Positions 15,814 to 24,061 of a stretch of 64,000 nucleotides of DNA are shown piece after piece. The position numbers and the translations under genes were made by a program. This DNA is from Dietzia sp032248695. Lineage in GTDB: Bacteria; Actinomycetota; Actinomycetes; Mycobacteriales; Mycobacteriaceae. A model generated the notes under the pieces. It did not search any database. It was given only the letters and a program-made list of their open reading frames with translations, and was not told where the DNA came from. Location: assembly GCF_032248695.1 (NCBI RefSeq), contig NZ_JAVHXC010000003.1:62001-126000 (forward strand), read 5' to 3'. Numbering within the stretch: the stretch's first letter is position 1; every line of letters begins with the position of its first letter.

Positions 15814-16719
15814 ATGACTCGATCGCGTAGATGGTCCGCCGGCGACATCCCGGACCAGACGGGGCGGACGTTCGTGGTCACCGGCGCCAACGGCGGCATC
15901 GGCCTGGCCACCACCGCCGCCCTGTCCGCCCGGGGGGCCCGGGTGGTCATGGCCTGCCGGAACACCGAGAAGGCCCGGGCCGCCCGCGCGAGCCTTCCCG
16001 AGGCCTCACGGGAGCGCGCCGAGATCCGGCGGCTCGACATGGCCGACCTGGACTCGGTCGAGGCCTTCGCGGCCGACCTGCGCGCCGCCGGGCGGGTCGA
16101 CGTCCTCGTCAACAACGCGGGCGTGATGAACATCCCGCACGCCCGCACGGCACAGGGCCACGAGATGCAGTTCGGCGTCAACGCCCTGGGCCACCACGCC
16201 CTCACGCTCGGGCTGGAACCGGTCCTCACCGACCGCGTGGTGTGGCTGGGATCGCTCGCCCACCTGGCGGGCCGGATCGACGTCGACGACCTCGGGATGG
16301 ATACCCGCGGCTACAAGCCGATGGCCGCGTACGCGAACTCCAAGCTCGCGTGCATCATGCTCGCGTACGAGTGGCAGCGACACTTCGAGCGGGCCGGCAG
16401 CGGACTCCGGTCGGTCGCCGCGCACCCCGGCTACACCGCCACCGAACTCATCCGGCAGAGCGGCAACCCGGTCGCCGACCGCTTCTTCGCGCTCGGCAAC
16501 TCCCTGACCTGGGCGGGACTGACGCCGGAGATGGGGGCGCTCTCCGTCCTCTACGCCGCGACCGTCCCCGGCTTGGTGGGCGGGGCGTTCGTCGGGCCGG
16601 ACCGCCTCGGCGGCCTGCGCGGCCACCCGCACGTCACCCGGTCGAACCGGCGCTCGTACGACCGGGCCACCGCCGCCGCGCTGTGGCGGCGGTGTTCGGA
16701 GATGGCCGCGTTCCGCTAG
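15814..16719 (+). CDS. Short-chain dehydrogenase/reductase
   Basis: This is a 301-residue classical/extended SDR of the retinol-dehydrogenase/protochlorophyllide-reductase-like type. It has the nucleotide-binding VTGANGGIG at about 24-32, NNAGVM, a Ser in VWLGSLAHL and the catalytic YxxxK in YANSK. NADP use is suggested by the MACRNTEKA loop after the second strand. The C-terminal GPDRLGGLRGHP tail is common in actinobacterial members. The substrate is unknown. It converges with dapA, with 11 nt between the stops. Confidence 0.88.
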   Translation: MTRSRRWSAGDIPDQTGRTFVVTGANGGIGLATTAALSARGARVVMACRNTEKARAARASLPEASRERAEIRRLDMADLDSVEAFAADLRAAGRVDVLVNNAGVMNIPHARTAQGHEMQFGVNALGHHALTLGLEPVLTDRVVWLGSLAHLAGRIDVDDLGMDTRGYKPMAAYANSKLACIMLAYEWQRHFERAGSGLRSVAAHPGYTATELIRQSGNPVADRFFALGNSLTWAGLTPEMGALSVLYAATVPGLVGGAFVGPDRLGGLRGHPHVTRSNRRSYDRATAAALWRRCSEMAAFR

Positions 16720-16730
16720 GCGCGACCCCG

Positions 16731-17618
16731 TCAGGCCAGCCCGGCGGCCGCCAGTCCGTCCCGCAGCTTCTGCTGGTGCTCCGGCGGCCCCTGCAGCAGC
16801 GGCATGCGCAGGCGGTCCGAGCCGATGAGGCCGGCCTGCTTCAGCGCGGCCTTGACCTGGATCGCGCCCTGGGAGGTGTGCATGATCGCGTCCACCGCCG
16901 GGATGAGGCGGGTGTGGATCTCGCGGGCCCGCGGCAGATCGCCCGCGTCCACCGCGTCGATCATCGCCCGGTAGTCGTCCCCCGCGACGTGTCCCACCAC
17001 CGAGACGATGCCCGTCGCCCCCAGCGCGAGGAACGCCAAGTTGAGCACGTCGTCCCCGGAGAACCACAGCAGGTCGGTCTCGGCCATGAGGCGGCTGGCC
17101 TCGAAGAGGTCGCCCTTCGCGTCCTTCACGGCGCGCACCCGGGGGATCTCCGCGAGCCGACGGATGGTGTCGGTGGACAGCGCGGTGCCGGTGCGGCCCG
17201 GGATGTCGTAGGCCATGACCGGCCGGTCGGCGGCCTCGCAGATCATCCGGAAGTGCTCGACGATCCCGTGCTGGGTGGGCTTGTTGTAGTACGGGGTCAC
17301 CACGAGCAGCGAATCCGCCCCGCGGGCCACCATCTCGCGCGCAGCCCGCATGGAGTGCTCGGTGTCGTTGGTGCCGCAGCCCGCCATGACCTTCACCCGG
17401 TCGCCGACCGCCTCGACGACCGCGGCCACGCAGTCGTAGTCCTCGTCGTCGGTCGTCGTCGCGGACTCACCGGTCGTGCCGTTGACCAGCAGCCCGTCGT
17501 GCCCGTGATCGGCGAGGTGGACCGCGAGTCGTTGCAGCCCGTCGAAGTCGACCGAGCCGTCGTCATGCATGGGGGTCACCATCGCGGTGATGACCCGACC
17601 GAAGGGATTGTCCGACAT
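16731..17618 (-). CDS. dapA: 4-Hydroxy-tetrahydrodipicolinate synthase
   Basis: The 295-residue TIM-barrel aldolase catalyses the first step of the diaminopimelate/lysine branch. The pyruvate-binding motif is NGTTGES, the catalytic Tyr is in VVTPYYNKPT and the Schiff-base Lys is in VRAVKDAKGD. SVVGHVAGDD closes the active site. The ATG at 17618 is preferred over a longer frame because a TAGTCT box lies exactly 7 nt upstream. No other lysine-pathway gene is beside it; a distant N-acetylneuraminate-lyase relative is less likely given the length and motifs. Confidence 0.92.
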   Translation of the reverse strand: MSDNPFGRVITAMVTPMHDDGSVDFDGLQRLAVHLADHGHDGLLVNGTTGESATTTDDEDYDCVAAVVEAVGDRVKVMAGCGTNDTEHSMRAAREMVARGADSLLVVTPYYNKPTQHGIVEHFRMICEAADRPVMAYDIPGRTGTALSTDTIRRLAEIPRVRAVKDAKGDLFEASRLMAETDLLWFSGDDVLNLAFLALGATGIVSVVGHVAGDDYRAMIDAVDAGDLPRAREIHTRLIPAVDAIMHTSQGAIQVKAALKQAGLIGSDRLRMPLLQGPPEHQQKLRDGLAAAGLA

Positions 17619-17625
17619 GCGGAAC

Positions 17626-17631
17626 AGACTA
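17626..17631 (-). promoter_or_regulatory. Candidate leaderless -10 (TAGTCT) for dapA
   Basis: On the minus strand TAGTCT ends 7 nt before the ATG at 17618. Confidence 0.55.
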
Positions 17632-17681
17632 AGGCACACCTACGCCGCCGCGAGAGCCCGACGGGCGGACGCGCACACGGT

Positions 17682-17687
17682 TAGGGT
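17682..17687 (+). promoter_or_regulatory. Candidate -10 (TAGGGT), leadered
   Basis: TAGGGT lies about 60 nt before the ATG at 17748. Between them are two tandem copies of ACGACCACACG and a good GGAGG site, so this transcript would carry a short leader. Confidence 0.35.
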
Positions 17688-17747
17688 CGTCACCACCCCT
17701 ACCCGACTACGACCACACGACGACCACACGACGCCCCGGAGGCGACC

Positions 17748-18056
17748 ATGAGCGACCCGACCCGACCCGAGGACTCCGCCCACGTACCGGAGGGGACCCC
17801 CGAGGAACTCGGCAACACCGTCGACGGCTCCGGCGCGGGAGACGGCAGCACCACCCGCGGCGCCGCGGACGACGACCGGGCGCCGGCGTCCCGCCCCGCG
17901 ACCGCCGGGGACACCGGGCACGCCGCCGGCGAGGCCCCCTCCGGCGGATCCGGGGAGACGTCCGCCGACCGCGCCGAACAGGCCCGGGTGTACCGGACGC
18001 CGGAGCAGCCCGACCACGCCGTCGGGGGCTCCGACGGCACCGCCGACGGCCAGTAA
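17748..18056 (+). CDS. Small acidic, disordered hypothetical protein
   Basis: The 102-residue protein is rich in Gly, Ala, Asp, Ser and Thr, strongly acidic, with no hydrophobic segment and no recognisable fold. CCCGGAGGCGACC before the ATG is a clear ribosome-binding site, so it is probably made. It ends 12 nt before the first CNNM/CorC gene and may be co-transcribed with it. The only semi-ordered piece is near the C-terminus (RAEQARVYRTPEQP). Confidence 0.65.
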   Translation: MSDPTRPEDSAHVPEGTPEELGNTVDGSGAGDGSTTRGAADDDRAPASRPATAGDTGHAAGEAPSGGSGETSADRAEQARVYRTPEQPDHAVGGSDGTADGQ

Positions 18057-18068
18057 CACCCGCCGCCC

Positions 18069-19436
18069 GTGGCCGTCGCGCTCCTGCTCACGCTGGCGGT
18101 GATCCTGCTCATCGCCGCGAACGCCCTGTTCGTGGGCGTCGAGTTCGGCTTCCTCACCGTCAACCGGGAGGACGTGCGCGCGGCCGGCTCGGAGGGGGAC
18201 CGCATCGCCGCGGCCCTCGACGAGTCACTCACGCGGACCTCGACGAACCTGTCGGGGGCCCAACTGGGCATCACGGTCTCCAGCCTCGTGGCGGGCTACC
18301 TGACGGGCCCCTCCGTCGGGGAGCTGATCACCGGGGCCCTCGGCCTGTCCGGGATGCCGGAGGCCGCCGCCCGCGGCATCGCGATGACCGCGGCCTTCGT
18401 CGTCGTCACCTTCCTCCAGATGGTCTTCGGCGAGCTGGTCCCCAAGAACTGGGCCATCGCCGCACCCATGCGGGTCGCGCGGCTGGTCGTGATCCCGCAG
18501 CGGGTCTTCATGACCGGGTTCGGCTGGCTGGTCGCGGCCCTCAACGCGTGCGCCAACCAGGTGCTGCGCCTGCTCGGGTTCACCCCGCGGGAGGAACCCG
18601 GCGAGGCCCGCTCCCCCGAGGAGCTGCGGGCGTCGGCCGCGCGGTCGGGGCGCGAGGGCGTGATGGACCCCCACACCGCCGAGCTCGTGACCCGCTCCAT
18701 CTCCTTCGGTGAACACCGGGCCGCCGACGTGATGCTGCCCCGGCCGCTCGTGACGTTCCTGCGCGAGCACAGCGCGCAGGACCTGTTGGACACCGTCGCC
18801 GACACCGGCCACTCCCGCTTCCCGGTCCTGGGCGACACCGTCGACGACGTGGTGGGCGTCGTCCACTACCGCCAGGCGCTCGCGGTGGAGCCCGCCGCCC
18901 GGGACCGCACCCCGGTGCGCGACATCGCCGCCGAGCCCACCGTCGTCTCGGAGATGATGACCCTCGATCCGCTCATGCGGCTGCTCCGCCAGACCGACCT
19001 GCAGATGGCGGTGGTCGTGGACGAGTTCGGCGGGACCGCCGGGATCGTCACCCTGGAGGACCTGGTGGAGGAGATCGTCGGGGAGATCGACGACGAACAG
19101 GACCGCGCCTCCCGGACGCACGAGTGGGTCGACGACGACACGGTGCTCGTGGGCGGGATGACCAGGCCCGACGAACTGGGGGCGATCCTGCGGTTGGAGA
19201 TCCCGCGGGACGGGGCCTCCTCCACCCTCTCGGGAGTGCTGTCCGAGGCGGTGGACCGACTGCCCCGCGTCGGCGACGAGACCGAACTCGACGCCCACGA
19301 CCACGAGAACCGCGACCGCGACGACCTACCGACCCGGGCCCGCGTCCGCCTGCGCGTCGAGACCGTGGGGCGGTTCAGGGCCGGCCGGGTCCGGGCGACC
19401 GTCCTGCGTGAGGCCCCGGAGGACGACGATGAGTGA
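18069..19436 (+). CDS. CNNM/CorC-HlyC family membrane protein (DUF21-CBS)
   Basis: This 455-residue protein has an N-terminal DUF21 domain of about four membrane helices, including TVSSLVAGYLTGPSVGELITG and FLQMVFGELVPKNWAI. A tandem CBS pair follows (SRFPVLGDTVDDVVGVVHY, then MAVVVDEFGGTAGIVTLEDLVEEIVGEI). A CorC/transporter-associated domain completes it. The family mediates Mg2+/Co2+ transport or homeostasis. Its stop overlaps the start of a second CNNM gene by 8 nt, so the two are likely to work as a pair. Confidence 0.9.
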   Translation: MAVALLLTLAVILLIAANALFVGVEFGFLTVNREDVRAAGSEGDRIAAALDESLTRTSTNLSGAQLGITVSSLVAGYLTGPSVGELITGALGLSGMPEAAARGIAMTAAFVVVTFLQMVFGELVPKNWAIAAPMRVARLVVIPQRVFMTGFGWLVAALNACANQVLRLLGFTPREEPGEARSPEELRASAARSGREGVMDPHTAELVTRSISFGEHRAADVMLPRPLVTFLREHSAQDLLDTVADTGHSRFPVLGDTVDDVVGVVHYRQALAVEPAARDRTPVRDIAAEPTVVSEMMTLDPLMRLLRQTDLQMAVVVDEFGGTAGIVTLEDLVEEIVGEIDDEQDRASRTHEWVDDDTVLVGGMTRPDELGAILRLEIPRDGASSTLSGVLSEAVDRLPRVGDETELDAHDHENRDRDDLPTRARVRLRVETVGRFRAGRVRATVLREAPEDDDE

Positions 19437-20469
19437 CGGCGCCGCGATCCTCGTGCTCGCCGCCCTGCTGCTGGGCAACGGGTTCTTCGTGGCCGCCGAG
19501 TTCGCCATGGTCTCCGCGCGCCGCGACCTGCTCGAGCCGCACGCGGCCGAGGGCAGCACCCGCGCCCGGTGGTCGCTGCGCGGCATGGAGAACGTCTCGA
19601 TCTCGCTGGCCGCCACCCAGCTGGGGATCACGGTGTGTTCGCTGCTCATCGGCGCGGTCGGGGAACCGGCGATCGCCCACCTCGTCGAACGACCCCTGGA
19701 GGCGCTCGGGGTCTCCACCGGCTTCGCGCACCCGATCGCGCTGGTGATCGCCCTGCTCGTGGTGACCTTCCTGCACATGGTGATCGGCGAGATGGTCCCC
19801 AAGAACATGGCGATCGCCCGGCCCGCCGCCGCGGCTCTCCTCCTGGGTCCGGTGCTGCGCGTGTTCGTGGTGGTGTTCCATCCCGCCATCTGGCTGATGA
19901 ACAGGTCCGCCGACGCGGTCGTGCGGTACGTCCTGCGCGTCGAGCCGAGGTCCGAGGTCGACACCACCGTCACGGTGGACCAGATGCGGGGGCTGGTCGC
20001 CGAGGCCGGGGACTCCGGGCTGCTCGACGAGGACGAGACGACGCTCCTCGTGGGCGCCCTGGAGTTCGACCACGTGACCGCCAGGGACGTGCTCCGGCCC
20101 CTCGACGAGGTGGACGCGGTCGACGCGGACCGCACGACCGGGCACGTGCACCAGTTGTGTGTCCGCACGGGCCACTCACGATTCCCCGTGCGCGACGACG
20201 GCCGCTACATCGGCTACGTCCACGTCAAGGACGTGCTGCACGACGACCCGTCCGCGGCGCTCCGGACCGAGCGCATCCGCCGGCTCGGGACGGTCTCGCC
20301 GGACACCCCGCTCGACGACGTCCTGTCCGCCATGCAGCGCGCCCGTGCGCACCTGGCGATCGTCGACGGTGGCGGGGACGGGGCCGCCCCGGTCGGGCTG
20401 CTCGTCCTCGAGGACGTGCTCGCCCGTCTGGTCGGGGAGGTCCGCGACGCCACCCCGGGCGCCGACTGA
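19429..20469 (+). CDS. CNNM/CorC-HlyC family membrane protein, second of pair
   Basis: The 346-residue paralogue has a DUF21 domain (GNGFFVAAEFAMVSARR, AATQLGITVCSLLIG, FLHMVIGEMVPKNMAI) and two CBS motifs (SRFPVRDDGRYIGYVHVKD, then LAIVDGGGDGAAPVGLLVLEDVLARLVGEV). It lacks the C-terminal CorC domain seen in its upstream partner. The ATG at 19429 lies inside the upstream stop region, indicating coupling. A heteromeric Mg2+/Co2+ transport unit is a reasonable inference. Confidence 0.9.
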   Translation: MSDGAAILVLAALLLGNGFFVAAEFAMVSARRDLLEPHAAEGSTRARWSLRGMENVSISLAATQLGITVCSLLIGAVGEPAIAHLVERPLEALGVSTGFAHPIALVIALLVVTFLHMVIGEMVPKNMAIARPAAAALLLGPVLRVFVVVFHPAIWLMNRSADAVVRYVLRVEPRSEVDTTVTVDQMRGLVAEAGDSGLLDEDETTLLVGALEFDHVTARDVLRPLDEVDAVDADRTTGHVHQLCVRTGHSRFPVRDDGRYIGYVHVKDVLHDDPSAALRTERIRRLGTVSPDTPLDDVLSAMQRARAHLAIVDGGGDGAAPVGLLVLEDVLARLVGEVRDATPGAD

Positions 20470-20504
20470 CGAACCGCCCGCCCGGCACGTGCGGTGCGGT
20501 GCGG

Positions 20505-20630
20505 TCAGCGGACCTTGTCAGGGTTCGTGTCGAGCACCCGACCCAGGGTGTTGTCCACGAGGATCTGCGTGACACCGGCGTAGGTGGCCACGCCCACCCG
20601 CACAGTGGCGATCAGAGCGTTCTGCAACAT
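20505..20630 (-). CDS. 41-residue small protein of unknown function
   Basis: ATG to TGA gives 41 residues. AGGAGGG is spaced 6 nt before the start, one of the best ribosome-binding sites in the window, and TATAGT lies about 35 nt upstream. The N-terminal two-thirds (LQNALIATVRVGVATYAGVTQILV) is hydrophobic or amphipathic. The tail DNTLGRVLDTNPDKVR is polar. It could be a small membrane-associated peptide. I do not recognise a family. It lies convergent with the CNNM pair and downstream of the BCCT gene. Confidence 0.6.
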   Translation of the reverse strand: MLQNALIATVRVGVATYAGVTQILVDNTLGRVLDTNPDKVR

Positions 20631-20665
20631 CGTCAACCCTCCTGCCGAGCGGTGTGATGCCCGTC

Positions 20666-20671
20666 ACTATA
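20666..20671 (-). promoter_or_regulatory. -10 element (TATAGT) of the 41-residue gene
   Basis: TATAGT on the minus strand predicts a leader of about 27 nt containing the AGGAGGG site at 20637-20643. Nothing else coding is seen in 20631-20901. Confidence 0.5.
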
Positions 20672-20820
20672 CCCCGGGGCATGGTGACCGTGTGAAGCGT
20701 CAGCAATTACCTGGACAGCCGTTCTGAACGGCCGCCCCGGCAGAGTAGGCACCCACCCCGCCGCCCGCCACCGGTCGGGGAGGCGGCGGGCGCGAACACG
20801 CCGCGACCGGCGCCCGTGAC

Positions 20821-20849
20821 CAGGGGAACACCTCGTCGTCGTCGTTCCC
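20821..20849 (-). terminator. Hairpin terminator of the BCCT gene
   Basis: A perfect 9-bp stem CAGGGGAAC/GTTCCCCTG with an 11-nt loop lies about 55 nt downstream of the carrier stop. A second stem (CCCGCCGCC/GGCGGCGGG, 20757-20790) follows. Confidence 0.6.
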
Positions 20850-20901
20850 CTGCGCCCCGGGCACCGGCCGCGCCGCACGTACCCTCCCACGCGGGGGGCG
20901 G

Positions 20902-22695
20902 CTACCCCTTGTCGTCGGCGTCCTCGCCGGGGACGGCCGCCTCGACGGACGTCGCCCGTCCGGCGCGCCCCGGCGCCCCCGACGACCCCTCGTCGTGGGT
21001 CGCGGCCGAGGGGGCACCGTCGTCCTGCTCGGCCTCCGGGATGTGATGCAGCGGATGCACCGGCTCCGGCGACGGGGAGTGCTCGTTCTTCTCGAGCTCC
21101 TCGGCGGAGTACGCCCGGTCCCACTGGCGCGTGACGGTCGGCGGCGGGTCGCCCATATCGTCACCGATCCCCTTGACCAGGCTGTACATCATCACGTAGC
21201 CCATCACGAAGAACGGCAACCCGACCACCGTGATGACCTCCTGCAGGGCGGTCAGGCCACCCTCGCCGGCACCCACCAGGATGGCCGCGCCCACCGCGCC
21301 CATGAGCACACCCCAGATCACGCGCTGATGCGCCGGGGAGGCCTGGACCTGGTCGTCCTTGCCCGACGCCATCATGTCCACCACCATCGCCGCCGAGTCC
21401 ACCGACGTCGTGAAGAAGATGACGACCAGCACCACCGCGAGGCCGGACAGGAACGTGGCGAGCGGGTAGTTCGACAGGAACGCGAAGAGCGCGCCCGGGA
21501 TGTCGCCCTCCTCGACCACCGTCTCGCTCAGGCCACCCGTCCCGAAGAGCTCGATGTGGAACGAGGCCATGCCGAAGATGCCGAACCACAGGACCGAGAA
21601 CGCCACCGGCAGCCCCAACACGCCGAACACGAACTGGCGGATGGTGCGGCCGCGGCTGATGCGGGCGATGAAGATGCCGACGAACGGCGACCACGTGATG
21701 GTCCACGCCCAGTAGAAGACGGTCCACGTGTTCTGCCACGACGCCAGATCGTCGTCGGCCGGGAAGACGTTGTTCCACAGCGCGAGCTCGGGCAGCGCCG
21801 AGAGGTACACGCCGAGCGACTCGACCGTGCCCTTGAGCAGGAACAGGGTCGGACCGGTCGCCAGGATGAAGATCAGCAGGCCGATCGCCATCGCGATGTT
21901 GAGGTTGGACAGCCGCTTGATGCCCTTCTCCAGGCCGAGCGCCACGGAGATGCAGGCGACGGTCGTGACGATCGCGATGATCGCCACCTGCACGAGTGCC
22001 GACATCTCGATGCCGAACAGCTCGCCCAGGCCGGCGTTGATCTGCAGCGTGCCGAGCCCGACCGACGTGGCCACGCCGAAGACGGTGCCGATGAGCGCGA
22101 CGATGTCGATCGTCTTGCCGAGGGGCCCGAAGACCTTGTCGCCCAGGATCGGCGCGAAGATCGAGCTGACCCGCGGCGGCATCTTGCGCTTGTAGATGAA
22201 GTACGCGAACGCCAGGGACGGCAGGGCGAAGATCGTCCACGTGTGCAGACCGAAGTGATACAGCGTGAACGCCATGGCCTCGCGGGCGGCGTCCGCACTG
22301 CCCGGCTCGACGCCGCCCCGGGGCGGGGTCGCGAAGTGCGAGATCGGCTCGGCCACGCCCCAGAACATGAGGATCGAGCCGATACCGGCCGCGAACAGCA
22401 TCGCGAACCAGGTGACGGTGGAGTGCTCCGGCTCCTCGCCGTCCCCGCCGAGGCGGACGTGCCCGAACCGGCTGACGGCGATCCAGATGAGAAATGCCAG
22501 GAACGACGTGACGCCGAAGATGTAGAACCACCCGAGGTTGGTCATGATCCACCCGGAGGCGGTGCCGAAGACCTGCCCCACCCACTCGCCGGCGACGAAG
22601 GTGATGAGGACGAAGGCGAGGATCACCCCGACAGTCGTGAGGAACACCCCCGGATCGGTCTTGAGCCTCAGCGCTCGCAGTATCCGTTCGGACAT
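20902..22695 (-). CDS. BCCT-family osmolyte carrier (glycine betaine/choline type)
   Basis: The 597-residue carrier has about twelve membrane helices. The family signature is FYWAWTITWSPFVGIFIAR, with aromatic residues for the trimethylammonium group. The GxGxP-like segment GVATSVGLGTLQINAG suggests Na+ coupling. The last 95 or so residues form a long cytoplasmic acidic tail (EELEKNEH to the end), a place where osmosensing regulation occurs in BetP. TCACCGAT-type motifs are absent. GACAGGAGAGAAC precedes the ATG. Expected role: uptake of betaine, carnitine or choline under osmotic stress. Confidence 0.92.
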   Translation of the reverse strand: MSERILRALRLKTDPGVFLTTVGVILAFVLITFVAGEWVGQVFGTASGWIMTNLGWFYIFGVTSFLAFLIWIAVSRFGHVRLGGDGEEPEHSTVTWFAMLFAAGIGSILMFWGVAEPISHFATPPRGGVEPGSADAAREAMAFTLYHFGLHTWTIFALPSLAFAYFIYKRKMPPRVSSIFAPILGDKVFGPLGKTIDIVALIGTVFGVATSVGLGTLQINAGLGELFGIEMSALVQVAIIAIVTTVACISVALGLEKGIKRLSNLNIAMAIGLLIFILATGPTLFLLKGTVESLGVYLSALPELALWNNVFPADDDLASWQNTWTVFYWAWTITWSPFVGIFIARISRGRTIRQFVFGVLGLPVAFSVLWFGIFGMASFHIELFGTGGLSETVVEEGDIPGALFAFLSNYPLATFLSGLAVVLVVIFFTTSVDSAAMVVDMMASGKDDQVQASPAHQRVIWGVLMGAVGAAILVGAGEGGLTALQEVITVVGLPFFVMGYVMMYSLVKGIGDDMGDPPPTVTRQWDRAYSAEELEKNEHSPSPEPVHPLHHIPEAEQDDGAPSAATHDEGSSGAPGRAGRATSVEAAVPGEDADDKG

Positions 22696-22766
22696 GTTCT
22701 CTCCTGTCTTCCCAGACCCCTCAGAGCACCGCTGCCGGATCGAGTAGCTCAGTCAGAGTTCACAAG

Positions 22767-23366
22767 TCAGTACGAGAAGTTGTGTACCACGAAAACTTTC
22801 CCGTTGCCGGAGTAGGCGATGCCCATGCCGGCCGAACGGTAGCCCGGATCGAGGAGGTTGTCGTTGTGCCCGGGCGAGTTCTTCCACAGGTCCACCAGGC
22901 ACGTCGCGCCACAGTGGGTGCCCGCGGCGACGATGTTCTCGCCGTAACCACGGTTGATCAATCCCGTGTTGTGGACGACCTCGTCGCGGGCGGCGAGACG
23001 GTCGGCCCACGCCTGGGCCTCGCGGTCCAGATCGCCGTTGGGCGCGAGGGCCCCGCGGCCGTTGGCGACGCGGTACGCGTCGATCTCGCGGACGATCCCC
23101 TCGCGCAGACCTCCGGTCACGCCGAAGGCGGCGACGTCCTGGTAGGCCATCTCGCTGGACCCGACCGCCGCCCACACCTCGGGCGGCAGGGCGGCACGGA
23201 CCTGGGAGACGAGACCTTCCGCCTGCGGCAGGAGGTGCGCCGGGATGAGGTGCTGGGGGACGAAGGACGGCAGAGCCTGTGCCGACGCCGTGGCCGCCCC
23301 GCCGCCGAGGAGGGTGGCGGAGGTGACGGCGATCGTCGCGAGTGACGCGGTGAGCCTTGTGCGCAT
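22767..23366 (-). CDS. Secreted CAP/SCP-domain protein
   Basis: The 199-residue protein has a Sec signal peptide (RTRLTASLATIAVTSATLLGG, cleavage near ASAQA), a linker of about 60 residues and a bacterial CAP (SCP/PR1, YkwD-like) domain. The CAP features are EIDAYRVANGRGALAPN, AQAWADRLAARDEVVHN, RGYGENIVAAG with a Cys pair in THCGATC, WKNSPGHNDNLLDP and VFVVHNF. CAP proteins are extracellular, with roles ranging from lipid binding to envelope stress. The ATG at 23366 is chosen because the signal peptide starts there. Confidence 0.88.
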   Translation of the reverse strand: MRTRLTASLATIAVTSATLLGGGAATASAQALPSFVPQHLIPAHLLPQAEGLVSQVRAALPPEVWAAVGSSEMAYQDVAAFGVTGGLREGIVREIDAYRVANGRGALAPNGDLDREAQAWADRLAARDEVVHNTGLINRGYGENIVAAGTHCGATCLVDLWKNSPGHNDNLLDPGYRSAGMGIAYSGNGKVFVVHNFSY

Positions 23367-23553
23367 GATGGTGATGATGCCGTCTGGGCGCGCCTGACGC
23401 GAACCGTTTGGGCGATCGGATAACGAGCAGGGCACGGTGAGGCGTTACCACTGTGACCTGCACGTATTCGAGTTACCTATGTGACTGGAGTGGCCGCCTC
23501 GGCCGGACGCACGGCCAGTTCGCGGAACGACCCCGTCGGGCGCGAACCGGCGC

Positions 23554-23961
23554 TCAGTCGAGCTGCTGGCGGACCAGATGCAGGAACTCGGTCGCGTAGT
23601 CGAGCTGGACCTGCAGATCGCGGTACCGGGCCTCGGCCTCCGCGCGGATCTCCTCGACGGTCGCCCTCGCCGCGTCGATCCCGCCCCGGCCCGGCCCCGC
23701 CTCGCCGGCGCGCCGGTCCGCGGCCAGCACGTCCGTGGCCTGCAGGAACTCCTTCATCCGCTCGAGCGAGAACCCCAGGGGCTTCATGCGCCGCACCAGC
23801 AGGAGCCGCTCGACGTCCTCGTCGGTGTAGAGCCGGAAGCCCCCGGCGGTGTGGCCGGAGGGGACCACCAGCCCGAGTTCGTCGTAGTGGCGGAGCGTAC
23901 GGATCGACAACCCCGTGGCCTCGGCGACCTCGCCGACCTTCCGTACGGCACCCTCCGACAT
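23554..23961 (-). CDS. MerR-family transcriptional regulator
   Basis: The 135-residue regulator has an N-terminal winged helix-turn-helix (KVGEVAEATGLSIRTLRHYDELGLVVPS, FRLYTDEDVERLLLVRRMKPLGFSLERMKEFL). A coiled-coil dimerisation helix follows, and there is no large effector domain or metal-binding Cys pair. GGGAGGGCC precedes the ATG. It is divergent from a SulP transporter, and a dyad lies between them at 24020-24034, so it probably controls that gene and itself by promoter distortion. Confidence 0.9.
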   Translation of the reverse strand: MSEGAVRKVGEVAEATGLSIRTLRHYDELGLVVPSGHTAGGFRLYTDEDVERLLLVRRMKPLGFSLERMKEFLQATDVLAADRRAGEAGPGRGGIDAARATVEEIRAEAEARYRDLQVQLDYATEFLHLVRQQLD

Positions 23962-24019
23962 GGCCCTCCCTGTGGGCTTGCTCACACTTCGAGGACGCGG
24001 ATTCGCCCCGGTCCGAAAT

Positions 24020-24034
24020 CTACCGTTACGGTAG
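24020..24034. promoter_or_regulatory. Dyad operator CTACCG-TTA-CGGTAG in the merR-sulP gap
   Basis: This perfect 6+3+6 inverted repeat sits in the 100-nt divergent region. It has the size and placement expected of a MerR-family site. A second short inverted repeat (CTCTC...GAGAG, 24044-24060) lies next to it on the transporter side. Confidence 0.6.
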
Positions 24035-24061
24035 CTTCTTAATCTCTCGTCACGGGAGAGT

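Noticed and set aside
20995..22815. A 606-codon open frame on the plus strand opposite the BCCT carrier
   Set aside because: It is a high-GC shadow: composition is dominated by Arg, Gly, His and Asp with no hydrophobic core, while the minus strand encodes a clear 12-helix transporter.
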